Assembly: GCF_000003605.2 (NCBI RefSeq)
Contig: NW_003158747.1
Location: forward strand, 90,817-111,108
Direction: 5' to 3'
From: Saccoglossus kowalevskii
Taxonomy: Eukaryota > Hemichordata > Enteropneusta > Harrimaniidae
DNA: 20,292 nucleotides
Below are positions 1-9,087 of the stretch, in pieces (position 1 is the stretch's first letter; each line of letters opens with the position of its first letter). The translations under genes and the position numbers were made by a program. The notes under the pieces are model-generated. The model was not told the DNA's origin. It made no database searches and saw only the letters and a program-made list of their open reading frames with translations.

Positions 1-322
1 ACCATTCAGAACCACTGAGTCAAAATTGTTAACAACATCACAAATACCATTGACATAAATATTAAACAACGGGGGACTTAAGTTGCAGCCTTGCTTTACA
101 CCTCTATTAGAATCAAAGTATGGTGTAATTCCCCTATTCATTTTTATGCTATAGTGTGTATTTTTATAGATTGACTTAATTGAATTATAGAAGTTCCCCC
201 CAATGCCTAAATGCAGTAAGTTTATATAGTAAGCCCTCACGCCAAACCGAGTCAAAGGCTTTGGAAGTCAATAAAGCATGACAATAAATAGTTTTCTGTC
301 TTTTTACGTTTCTTGTTTATAT
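1..322 (-). mobile_element. LINE reverse transcriptase fragment (motifs A and B)
   Basis: Read on the minus strand, this stretch encodes the palm of a non-LTR retrotransposon reverse transcriptase. Motif A appears as CFIDF followed, after a two-base deletion, by KAFDSVWREGLLYKL. A one-base frameshift leads to HLGIGGNFYNSIKSIYKNT, and then motif B reads GVKQGCNLSPPLFNIYVNG. The catalytic FADD-type motif C should lie beyond the left edge, so the element is cut by the window. The order A then B running towards base 1 fixes the strand. The style of the motifs fits the CR1/L2/jockey group, but the clade is inferred only from general resemblance. The upstream border near 322 is approximate: a Lys-rich stretch before motif A is still plausible coding. 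At least two frameshifts show that it is dead. It may belong with the endonuclease fragment at 2480-3165 on the same strand. Confidence 0.85.
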
Positions 323-537
323 CAGGGGGTAATTCTTCTCTCAGGGGTTCTCCACACGTGTCAGGGGGAATCTCGTCTCGTCTCTATAACTCGTCCCCTT
401 GAGGTGCGGGATCGGGAAAGTCACTTAAGCTTTTACAGTCAAATAAGACACACACAACGAAATACGTTTCAATTCTCGTCTTAGTCGGTCTGTGGAGCAC
501 TCTATAAGACACAGCGCCCTGGGGAAAAATCCCCAAG
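323..537. other. No gene recognised; border DNA between LINE and tandem repeats
   Basis: This stretch is somewhat more GC-rich than its surroundings. It contains CTCGTCTCGTCTC-like low-complexity sequence. A 68-codon plus-strand frame (278-484) overlaps the LINE border and shows no recognisable domain. I see no RNA gene or promoter. Confidence 0.4.
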
Positions 538-610
538 ACTATCGCAAGGCTGACCCAAGACTCTTTTAGACTGCGTCAAGGCTCGCCCCAAGTCTCTCCA
601 GGACTGCGTC
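538..610. repeat. 33-bp tandem repeat, about 2.3 copies
   Basis: Two adjacent diverged units start at 538 and 570, and a third partial unit starts at 603. The shared core reads ACTGCGTCAAGGCT followed by CCCAAG-CTCT. It lies immediately upstream of the 238-bp repeat pair and may be part of the same unidentified element. Confidence 0.6.
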
Positions 611-632
611 TGTTCTGGCGTACTCGCCAAAA

Positions 633-870
633 CCAACTCAAAACTCTCTTTATTCATTTTCAAAACTCTAACCAATTACAATACAGTATAAAGACTCTAA
701 GGCGTAACATTCAATCATAAGGCCAATCACACTAAGTACTGAATACGTCATATATTTTGATTAATCGTTCACTACATTAATAACTACAAATACCAACTGT
801 CAGAAAGAGTAGTCAGAATAGCGACGGTTAGTTTCAAATCACTGAGTCGAGTTCCGTCCAAAACTTCAAA
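633..870. repeat. 238-bp tandem repeat, copy 1
   Basis: The unit begins CCAACTCAAAACTC and ends CCGTCCAAAACTTCAAA. The next copy follows with no spacer. By eye the two copies differ by eight substitutions, plus an 11-bp segment missing here but present in copy 2. No coding potential was recognised. Confidence 0.93.
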
Positions 871-1119
871 CCAACTCAAAACTCTTTTTATTCATTTTCA
901 AAACTCTAACCAATTACAATACAGTATAAAGACTCTAAGGCGTAACATTCAATCATAAGGCCAATCACACTAAGTACTGAATACGTCATATCTTTTGATT
1001 AATCGTTCACTACATTGATAACTACGGATACCAACTGTTAGAAATAGTAGTCCGAATAGCGACGGTTATCTCGTAATTAGTTTCAAATCACTGAGTCGAG
1101 TTCCGTCCAAAACTTCAAA
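871..1119. repeat. 238-bp tandem repeat, copy 2 (249 bp)
   Basis: This is the second head-to-tail copy. It carries an extra 11 bp (TCTCGTAATTA) after the GCGACGGTTA segment. The extra segment is bounded by TTA on both sides, so replication slippage or a small deletion in copy 1 would explain the difference. The low divergence suggests a recent duplication, or two units of a satellite or of the untranslated part of an unidentified element. Confidence 0.93.
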
Positions 1120-1823
1120 TAGGCCTAAACGATGACAGACATAACACAGCAATTCAGCTAATAATCAACTAATTAAGTCGGTCAACAGATACGCGAAAAC
1201 TAATTCATGACATTTACATATTTTGTAATCAAGGATCTCAAAATATAGATGTTATCAGTTGTCCTATGACTTTTCTTAAAGCAAAACTGTGATTTTTGTG
1301 TAATACTGTGTCATAGGAAATTGTGGTTGAATTTGATCCAATAATGTCCGAAGAACGTCACGAGTTTAGGATGTAAACAATCATTAATTTTAATAACTTG
1401 TAAATTCGTCTTCATAATAAGTTTTCAATCCGCGACTAATCACGGCTGTCGCTTGAGGTTGGGAATTATTGAAGCGGGAGGGTCGTCACCTGCACATCGC
1501 GGGAATCTGATTGAGTCCCATGCGACGATAACAACGCGTGCTAAAAACGCAAAGGCTCATGGGTAGACGCTTGTTTGTAAACAATGACACGCTATAGCCA
1601 TCTGATGCATGCGCAGGTGTATAATCCCCCGCTTTAAGATCAAATATCGCATAACACACTCTTTTCCCCGTTGAGCGTTTTGAACACAAGTAAAACAAAT
1701 ATCAATACGCGTCAATTTACTTTTTCTGTATATATCTCTTCTAAGTAAGATATTGCAAACTGTCAGCTTGGTTTATTCATAAAAAAATTAAAAAAATCGT
1801 TTGAGAACCAATGGATTTTAGAC
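1120..1823. other. No supported gene
   Basis: AT-rich non-coding DNA. A 70-codon minus-strand frame at 1486-1698 has no recognisable motif and I do not support it as a gene. The last 60 bases contain A-rich runs leading into the LINE remnant. Confidence 0.5.
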
Positions 1824-2119
1824 ATGCATTATGATAATAGAAAACAAACCTTGACTACAAACAAACTAAGAACATACAGACTTTTTAAACAAAATTTAAA
1901 AATTGAAAATTACCTAATCAATATGCAGAACCATGGTCTTAGAAGATTAATTGCACAATTCTTTATTGTTTATTTATATTTGTTTTTGATTTGTTTTATA
2001 TTTTTAGAATATTTTTTTTTTTTGCCTTTTAGATTATAGTTTTTAAATTTCTTTTTGTAAGACCCTTTTTTTTATCCTTTCCTAAGGATTTTATGCGTCC
2101 AATAAATATTATTATTATC
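1824..2119 (+). mobile_element. LINE 3' end, C-terminal fragment plus 3' UTR and ATT tail
   Basis: A plus-strand frame begins with residues including NKLRTYRLFKQNLKIENYL, a box seen upstream of the C-terminal zinc knuckle in CR1/L2-type LINE proteins. The same NKLRTYR box occurs in the LINE at 11501-12130 in this window. The homology stops after about 46 codons, and T-rich DNA takes over. The zinc knuckle is therefore missing, so an internal deletion joins this box to the 3' UTR. The 3' UTR ends with AATAAATATTATTATTAT, an ATT microsatellite tail of the kind expected at a LINE insertion end. This fragment is on the opposite strand to the LINE pieces on either side, so it may be an insertion between them. 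The start is approximate. Confidence 0.75.
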
Positions 2120-2479
2120 TGTTATACGAACATGAAGTTTATCGACTATAAATGATTTGCATTAATGTTTTAGTTGTCAAAATAATCAATATTACATATA
2201 TCACGCCATAGACCCTTTATCTCTTTGTGTCGTTGGTCCTTTCCAGCAACCCGGGACGTAACACCATATATAGTGTGATTGTTCTTGCACAAATACTTTT
2301 ATCCTAAGGCATGACATATTCCATGTTTGCATTCTCTAAAAAACGTAAACAAATGCTCGCTATGCTACGGTTTATGGCTACTATTACGTAGTGCAGTAAC
2401 TGGTATTGTAGTAGTGTGAATGTATAAAAGTACACATGCATTTCATTTTAAATAGCATTAAGTAATGTTGAATTTTGGC
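2120..2479. other. No supported gene
   Basis: AT-rich DNA between the LINE tail and the endonuclease fragment. I see nothing coding on either strand beyond weak continuation of the endonuclease frame near 2480. Bases 2255-2275 hold a short palindromic CACCATATATAGTGTG stretch. Confidence 0.4.
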
Positions 2480-3165
2480 AATGAAATATTCAAATTTGTT
2501 GAGAAGATCAGTTGTTGCTAAGCCATAGTCTACCACAGTTACCATTCCAGTGATAACATGTGTAGTTTCCACAAATATCACCTGCTATGCAACTATTTAG
2601 AATTCTCAAGTTACAATATTTACAAAGATCACATAATAGTTTACCATAGCTGTTTTTGTTTTTATCCATGTTACAGCGGTTCAAATTAGTATCTATCATA
2701 TAATTTTGAGGTAGTGGTACATGTCACTTTGGATGAAGTCATGGAGTAAACCAGTTCTTGCATTTATATCTCCCATTATTAAAATATAACCCTTTGAATC
2801 CATCTCACTAATTATATTTTCTAACCGTTCAAAATATGTGTCTGAGTTGGTGATTGAATTTGCTGATGGATTGTAAACAAAACCCGTGGGCGTATTGAAA
2901 AAATGTTTTTGTAGTTTACACCAAATCATATTTTCGTGCTCAGTATCAATTATTTGTAACCACTCCTTATTGAATTACGAATAAGGATTTTCAGCCCACT
3001 CCGTTTTTGCCTTTTAAGTACTATTCAATGGTTCCAGTATTTGTCAATGTTAATCTGTGTTTTTTATATCATGGTCTATAAGATAGTTGATAAAGCGTTT
3101 ATCCTGTATTTTGTCTTTGTTTAAACGCTGTACATTCCAATATAGAATAAATATAGCTATTTTTA
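2480..3165 (-). mobile_element. LINE AP-endonuclease (APE-type) fragment
   Basis: On the minus strand this region encodes most of an apurinic-like endonuclease domain, which nicks target DNA for LINE integration. In order it shows WNVQRLNKDKIQDKRFINYL (the N-terminal Asn motif, with Trp-Asn-Val at 3131-3139), a degraded LTxT segment where the catalytic Glu would be, MIWCKL, GFVYNPSANS, and YILIMGDINARTG (the Asp-x-Asn motif). These are followed by NSYGKLLCDLCK, GNYTCYHWNGN and VVDYGLATTDLLN. The final SDH motif was not found. Reading requires several frameshifts and there is a stop upstream of IIDTEH, so it is a pseudogene. It has the same strand and plausible order to pair with the reverse transcriptase fragment at 1-322, with later insertions between them; that pairing is inference. 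Confidence 0.85.
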
Positions 3166-3475
3166 TTATATTCTGTTTTAGTTTTTTTTGTGAACCATTA
3201 AATACTGCATTTTGATCGTTATGTATTTCACCTCGTTCACCTTGTTATTAATTAAATTGTAATCCGTTCCTTTTCTTCTATTAATCCCAAATTGTGGTCC
3301 TAGTCTATTTTGATTGTAACAATGTTCACACCACTGGTACGTAAAGACTCGCACGTATCCGACTCAGGAACTCGACAACACTACACTCACTTGGGCGTTT
3401 TACTTGTAAGGATAAAGGCAAATAAATGGACAAATCGGTTGCATCACTCATGGCGATAGATTATTCGAAAGCTTT
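3166..3475. other. Possible LINE 5' remnant, otherwise no gene
   Basis: Minus-strand reading frames continue for some tens of codons upstream of the endonuclease (Asn- and Lys-rich) but show no recognisable ORF1 motif. The left border of the DNA transposon lies somewhere between 3476 and 3551. Confidence 0.35.
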
Positions 3476-3550
3476 CCAGGATAGCTGTATTCAGTGTTCA
3501 TTTCGATGTAATGTGTAATCAATTTCCGCGTGTGAGATCGTATCGCTGCT

Positions 3551-3775
3551 GTTGGTAAAAAAATGTCAAAATGTTACTATTTATGTCAAAATTTGCATAA
3601 TGGTTGCAATTTTTCATATTTAATGAGCGAAAAGCTAAATTTCAGTATTTTTTGACACATGCAATATTATCATGTGTAATAGATGTAATTATAGGTTTGT
3701 ATAGGTTTGTTTGGTCAAGGAATTTTTTTTTATATTTATAAGGTCAGAAAATTAGCCAGTATTCAGATAAACACC
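3551..3775. repeat. Left inverted terminal repeat (strong part)
   Basis: This matches the reverse complement of 8670-8894. Long shared blocks include TTATGTCAAAATTTGCA, CATATTTAATGAGC, TTTGACACATGCAATATTAT and ATTTATAAGGTCAGAAAAT. The right copy has about 28 extra bases after GTTGGTAAAA. The left copy has a local expansion of a GGTTTGT repeat and a T-run. Similarity fades gradually at the inner edge. Confidence 0.88.
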
Positions 3776-3881
3776 ATATTTGAATTAAGTTTTCATGTAA
3801 ATGGTTTATTTTTCAAGGTCATATTATTTATTTAATTGTGTGGGATAACGTCCATCATACTTAGGTTGCCTATTGTCTAGC

Positions 3882-3911
3882 TTTTGGTTGTTTCTGTTGC
3901 TACAACCAAAA
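3882..3911. repeat. Small hairpin inside the transposon
   Basis: The 9-base arms TTTTGGTTG and CAACCAAAA are separated by 12 bases. It lies in the 3' flank of the broken gene. It may have no function. Confidence 0.5.
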
Positions 3912-4486
3912 TATACTGAAATATCAGAAAGTAAAATCAATTACCCCTATGAATATGAATATTACATACAACATAAAATTCTTATTTTGTGACATTTTCA
4001 CTTTTATTAATTTTCCTATGATACACATTCAGTTCTGTCACAACAAATATATTATTTATACTATTTTGAACATATACTGTCAGATATCTGTTCAAAACAG
4101 TTCATGAAAAGAGTTTTGAACACATGTTCACAAATGTCAATGTCTACACGTCTAGAAAACGTATGAAGAAACAAATTAACATTTGTTGCATGTACCCCAG
4201 AGCAGTGACATGAACAATTTAACAAAACTAACTAATACTTATTATGAACTTTAATCAAATACAGTGAGATCAACATTCTAATCAAATTTTATAATATCCA
4301 GGCAATGTCACCATATTTGTATTTCAAATTAAATACAATGCGATGTGAGTATTAATCAAATTTACTAATACTAATGCTAATTATATATTATAACTATTAT
4401 ATTTTATATCTTTTTTTTCTTAGTTCTGGTTTCTTAGAATGTCAATTTAATATTGACTTAACCAAGGGGTACCAAAGATCCATTAC
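3912..4486. other. 3' untranslated flank of the transposon gene
   Basis: AT-rich non-coding DNA between the left terminal repeat and the gene's stop codon. It contains imperfect inverted copies of TGTTCAAAAC/GTTTTGAACA near 4066-4125. I see no second gene on either strand. Confidence 0.5.
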
Positions 4487-4564
4487 TTATTCAGAATTAC
4501 TGTCACTGTCATCACTATCACTTTCAAATCCATGGAGCACATCATCAAATCTGAATCACTGTCA

Positions 4565-4640
4565 CTCTCCCTACTTGATGGTTGACTCTCCAAATGTGTT
4601 GTTTGAGATTCCTCCTACAAGGTGGCATGGTAGCCAGATT
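4565..4640 (-). other. Conserved C-terminal PPC..L..H..R motif of the transposon protein
   Basis: The minus-strand translation reads NVNLATMPPCRRNLKQHIW followed by RVNHQVG. A Pro-Pro, Cys, Leu, His, Arg, Tyr/His-Gln pattern at this spot recurs in the uncharacterised protein family I recall. It may be a metal- or DNA-binding element. A frameshift separates it from the acidic tail encoded at 4487-4550. Confidence 0.6.
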
Positions 4641-4799
4641 CACATTGCCCGAGGGGACACGACGATTATTTTTGGCACGTAACTCATTTATACGAGTGAA
4701 TTTAGATCTTCCACTTTGGACACCTTGGATGCTCTACCATACATGGTACATGAAAAGCTTTCTAATTCATCAATGAGCTCATCCTCCACATCCCATGTC

Positions 4800-5165
4800 T
4801 CTCCCAGCTTCTTAAAGGTTGAAATATAATTTGGTAGACGTAGTAGTGTTTTAACTGGTTTACGCTTGCCAATCCCTCTGAACGCACTTGTGCTGTCACA
4901 GCCACTGTATGCATGGAGAGCCATTAGCTGTAGCTGTACATTTATCCTGGCCAAGCTCTGCACTGAGTATGCTGACATTGATCATCCTCTGTTTGTTCCC
5001 CTCTCTTGTGTCAAACATTGTTATATCGTCTGCAGAGGCAGCATAATGAAGCAGGATGAAGAATATATCTGAATCTGGACTTCTTACTCGAACAAATGGA
5101 TACTTCCTGCTTCTGGCATACTCAGTAGTTAACATACAGTATCACTAGTGAGTCAGTTTTTTCTT
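4800..5165 (-). other. PIN/FEN1-like nuclease region of the transposon protein
   Basis: Three motifs appear in order on the minus strand. First is SSQEKTDSLVILY (about 5134-5170), where relatives as I recall them carry an acidic EEADT-type motif. Second is RSPDSDIFFILL (Asp codons at 5073-5075 and 5067-5069). Third is LHAYSGCDSTSAFRGIGK (GCD codons 4895-4903, GK near 4865-4873). Spaced acidic motifs followed by a GCD...G.G.K helix-hairpin-helix-like segment are typical of XPG/FEN1 and PIN-like nucleases, where Asp/Glu residues bind metal. The first motif looks degraded here. The frame shifts twice, near 5125 and near 4960. The nuclease assignment rests on motif resemblance only. Confidence 0.55.
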
Positions 5166-7136
5166 GTGAAGATTTTAGCTGAGGCACATACTGTGAAATT
5201 GTTATTTGACCATCAGTAGATGTGAGTAGGTATGCAACCCTTTCACATATGAACAGTCTTGGAGCATACTGGTCACTACTCCAGAGCCTTAGCAGTAATT
5301 TCTTTAACTGAATCTTGTTTTCATCAACGGATAAAAATAGCTTCCAGTTAGGTGGCCTCTTGGAAGTTTTCAGGTAAGTCTTTAATGATGCAAAACGATA
5401 CATTGTCATCATAAACAGTCAAAGTCTCACTTGTTGGTGGTACATCAGAATCATACAATCTTTCGAAACGCTTTGCTTTGTCAGTCTTGGCAAAGTAGCC
5501 ATCAGCTGTGGCAATGCTAAAGGATACAGCTGTCAGTGGGTAGCTCATCAATTCCTTTAGGTCAAGCTGCAAGCCTGCATTCTGAGACTTGCCAAAAGAT
5601 GGAAAGCAAGACTGTCTTTAGCCGCATCTCAATAAGTATATCACATACCTTTTTACCAATGGTTTCAGCCTTCAGGACATCTTCAGCAATACTAGCAGAT
5701 GCTGCACTTCCTGATGAGATGATTAAGAGCTTGTCCTTTGTTTCAACTGTAAATGGATTCATAAAGCTGTCTATGGCATTTTGGGCTTTTCTTACCAGCT
5801 GCATGCTCCCCTTTTCTGACCTCTGTTGGATGGACATCACGATGCTTACTGCCTTCTCCATTATCTGCCATGTGAGCCATACCAATTGTCGCATCTACAT
5901 AAAAAGACCTAGCATGTGTGGTCCACACCCATCTTTGATATGCTTTATAATTGTTGAGCAGGCCACATATGCCTGCAGCAATGGTTCCAGCTCCAGCACG
6001 GGACTTAGCATGTCTCACGAAGGTCTCCTCCATCGTTTTATCAACTGTACATCGATTACCTGGTATGAAGGAGCGAGCAACACTGAATGCTCATCTTTTG
6101 ATGGTGGAGATAGCTCCAGGGTGTGACATAACACAATAACACAGAAATGTATGTCAGATACCGAGCGTAGTTGTATCCATCAAAGCTGAAGAAGAGTAAA
6201 GTCATTTGACTAATGCAATCAGCATACAAGAGGAAGTTGTTTGTCTTCACAGGCTGTAGGAGTGCCAGAATTAGACGGAATGTTTCATATATGACAACCA
6301 GAACTGAGCAGTTTTCCTTAAGTGTCCATTTGTGACTGCCTGTCTAAACTCTGTATACTCGTCTATCACACTGATAACAGACTGGTCCATTGCCACAGCA
6401 TCCAAAGTAGCTTGGCTGGGAGATTCTACCATGGTATGCAACTTATCTGAAGATTCTCCAGAGGGAAGAAAATATTTCATCGCCATCCTTATCTTTAAGG
6501 TACTCATCTATCTACAGTCTCTCAAGACATTCAAGCATTACCTTGTAGCAATGTAGTTCTAACTAATCAACCCTGCTTCCAGGAGTATATCCATCAATCC
6601 ACACCCAGCCATCTTCTTGCCAATCATCTTCATGTAAGCACATACCAAATGAAAGGTTCCAATGAGGATGATGTGATTTTTGTACCTTTCAGCTGAATTC
6701 CATATCAGAGGGTTTTCTTTCATGCATACCCCCAGGTCTAACGTGGTAATTACATAAGGCTGTCCAACTTCTTTGGTATCCTCCTCCACAGCACGCAAGC
6801 ACTCCTGTACAATTTTGTACTCGGTAATAAGATGGTTGATGACTGGATAATAATCTATTATTGTTGTGAGCTTTGAAGGAGTTTTACCTGTCTCAGATAT
6901 AAAACCTGCCCAGCCAGGGACCTGTTCGTTATATTTTGCCAACATGCTTATCATGATCCATATCATTTGCAGCTTGGTTGAATCTTCCCTTACTTTTGTG
7001 GTGCCTGGATAATGTAGCTTTGTAACTTTAAGATTTGGACTCTGACTGTTTGTGACATAGCAGTCTGGAAGTGTGACTTCTTCTGTTAGATGCCGAGAAC
7101 TTTGTTTGTTCTTTGTCTGAAAAGGCATTTTAGGAA

Positions 7137-7304
7137 AACTTTCACCTTTGTTACCTTCAACTTTTTGTAGCATTATTCCATGAGCTGTATGGACGGACCT
7201 ATGCATTCAATAATAACTTTCACCTTTGTTACCCTCAACTTCTTGTAGCATTGTTCCATGAGCTGTATGGACGGATCTATTGCTAGTTAAGTCATTCAAT
7301 AATG
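7137..7304 (-). repeat. Tandem duplication inside the pseudogene (78 and 90 bp)
   Basis: Two adjacent copies, 7137-7214 and 7215-7304, share the AACTTTCACCTTTGTTACC...GTATGGACGGA segment. Copy 7137-7214 lacks 12 bases (TGCTAGTTAAGT). Both lengths are multiples of three, and both copies encode RSVHTAHG.MLQ.VEGNKGES in the same frame. The junction creates the TGA stop at 7207. The duplication therefore broke the protein, or arose after it was already dead. Confidence 0.85.
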
Positions 7305-8669
7305 AATCAAAGTTATCAAATTCAGAATGGAAAACAGATGGACCTGATGGTAATCTGATGATCTGGTCTGAGAGATGTGTTGTTTCCCGTGATAACGAGT
7401 AGCTCTCACAGTGTCCCATTCTGTTCAGAAGTGGTATGAGTTGACCACTTCTAAACATGTGTCTTAAAGACATGCACATTGGTATATGTTTCAGAAGTTT
7501 CTAAGATCCAACACGGCATATATCTTGTTCAATTGACTGAACTAATCTTTGACTACAAGTCATTGTGGCAGCTGGCATTCCAGTCATGATGTAGAATAGT
7601 AGTTTGTTGAGTAAGTCTGGTATGACAGTATCTATCTGGGGAAGATCAGAAGGAAGTGGTGGTCATTTGGAATCAGGTGTTTCAGAGAAACCATTTAGAA
7701 TGGACTGCCTCAGCTGTGAACCAGCAGCTTCAATGATATATTTTGATCCCAGCTGGAAAACATGATTTACTGCTGTTTGGACATAGCTGAATAAAATGCA
7801 GGAATAGAACTTTCCAAAATCACAAAATGAGAGTCTCTCTTTGAAAAGGTGATGAACTTTCACCTTTACCTTTATTTTCTGACTTCAATAGTCTGGATTG
7901 TAGTGTTTGCTGTTTTCGATACTGCTAACATACACCTGCCACAAATCAGATAGTTTCACAATCTTTTGTTCTGTAAGGACCCTTTTCTCTACAATGTAAC
8001 ACACTACTTCAAAGGCCTTTTTATGGGCGTCTTCTAAATCAAGCTGCTGCTGTCGTGCCTCATCATTAGAACTCTGCCATGTCCCAGGGTTCTGCATAAA
8101 TTTCATTCGGTAGCTTTTATGGAACATTGCTTCACAAGCAAAAAGAGCATAACCTCTGCCCCTTGTTGAAAGGTAATCGTCCTTTTTTTTTCTCAGCTAT
8201 CTCTAGAACTGACTTCTAGCCATCAAATTCAAACTGGCTCATCCCCTGGCTAGTCCAGCTCTGATGTACTTCGACCTTCTTTTGTTTCTCTGAACGACAG
8301 AAAATACAATCAGGGTTGAATATAATCTTGCCAATTGCACTTCTGCGACCTGAACGTTGTGGAGGTCGTACACATGACTATTTTCTTTTTGATGGTGGTT
8401 CTATTGTGGTACTTCAAAGTCACTGATTTTGTTGTCTTACACAATGTTATTTCTAGCGCAATGCATAATCTGCAAATTAATAAAAAAAATGATTAAAAAG
8501 GAACACCAAAACGTGTGTTCAATGAAGGGTGAGTAAATTTTCTATGATGGCATCTTATTTATTTGATGGTGGTTCAACAAATCTGTTGCACCCAAAACAT
8601 AGATTATCTATACGAATCATGTACCCGTGAGAGGAACTTTCTTATCTTGACACCAATACAACCAGGAAA

Positions 8670-8894
8670 AGTGTTGATCTCTTAATATCAGTTGATTTTC
8701 TGACCTTATAAATAAACAAACCTATAATTACATGTATTACACATGATAATATTGCATGTGTCAACAAATACTGAAATTAAGCATTTTGCTCATTAAATAT
8801 TCAAAATGGCCACCGTTGTGCAAATTTTGACATAAAATGTAACATCTTGACATTTCATGACAATCAGCAAATAGTATGCTTCAATTTTACCAAC
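8670..8894. repeat. Right inverted terminal repeat (strong part)
   Basis: This is the reverse-complement partner of 3551-3775, with long matching blocks in the same order. It lies upstream of the broken gene, so it would have held or adjoined its promoter; I cannot point to specific promoter elements. Confidence 0.88.
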
Positions 8895-9087
8895 AATTAC
8901 TATACTTGCTACTTGCATCATTGTAGTCATGGTAATATGGTTTGCATTTTGTGTGGTGACAACGACAGAAATATGACATTTCGGGGAGTACTGTACCATC
9001 CAAAACATGTGGGAAATGAACACCGAGTCCAAATGGTAAAAAAATGTGGTATGGTAGATTTGTGGGGTGCACGATAGCCTATCCTGG

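Larger units (their letters stand above)
4487..8460 (-). pseudogene. Broken transposon protein with PIN/FEN1-like nuclease region
   Basis: A protein of about 1,200 residues or more can be followed from 8460 down to a stop at 4487-4489. N-terminus: CIFC (near 8300), then CEAMFHKSY, a Cys/His cluster that may bind zinc. From about 8180 to 6559 one frame is kept, broken only by stops at 7885, 7663, 7501 and 7207; further upstream are stops at 8378 and 8216 and an A-run frameshift at 8181-8191. The centre has LLNRMGHCESY, FDNFDSLL, GWAGFISETGK, YVITTLDLGVCM and IGTFHLVCAYMKMIGKKM. Further on are AQFWLSYMK, EETFVRHAKSRAGAGT, FMNPFTVETKDKL and SIATADGYFAKTDKAKRF. The C-terminal part holds the nuclease-like motifs, LATMPPCRRNLKQHIW and an acidic tail (FESDSDDSDSNSE). 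At least six frameshifts and deletions near 6550 and 5345 confirm that it is dead. The family is widespread as uncharacterised proteins in marine invertebrates, as I recall it. The start codon is unknown. Confidence 0.82.
3476..9087 (-). mobile_element. Large DNA transposon with long inverted terminal repeats, nuclease-bearing (Academ-like?)
   Basis: A strong long inverted repeat (3551-3775 against 8670-8894) encloses one decayed minus-strand gene of about 4 kb. Shorter inverted matches lie further out in the same order. These are GTTGGTAAAA at 3551 and 8885-8894, GTGTTCATTTC at 3494-3504 and 9013-9023, and CCAGGATAG at 3476-3484 and 9079-9087. They suggest that the true ends lie farther out, with indels. 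I found no convincing target-site duplication, so the exact termini are unresolved. The nuclease-like C-terminal region recalls the XPG/FEN1-like domain reported for some Academ-superfamily transposons. That assignment is inference. What the sequence shows directly is inverted repeats around a single coding unit. Confidence 0.75.

Noticed and set aside
633-1119. The two 238-bp copies as a pair of LTRs
   Set aside because: They abut directly with no internal region, no TG...CA ends and no primer-binding site or polypurine tract.
5536-6126. 196-codon plus-strand open frame
   Set aside because: It lies antisense to the transposon pseudogene, whose minus-strand frames show clear family motifs here; the plus-strand protein has no recognisable domain.
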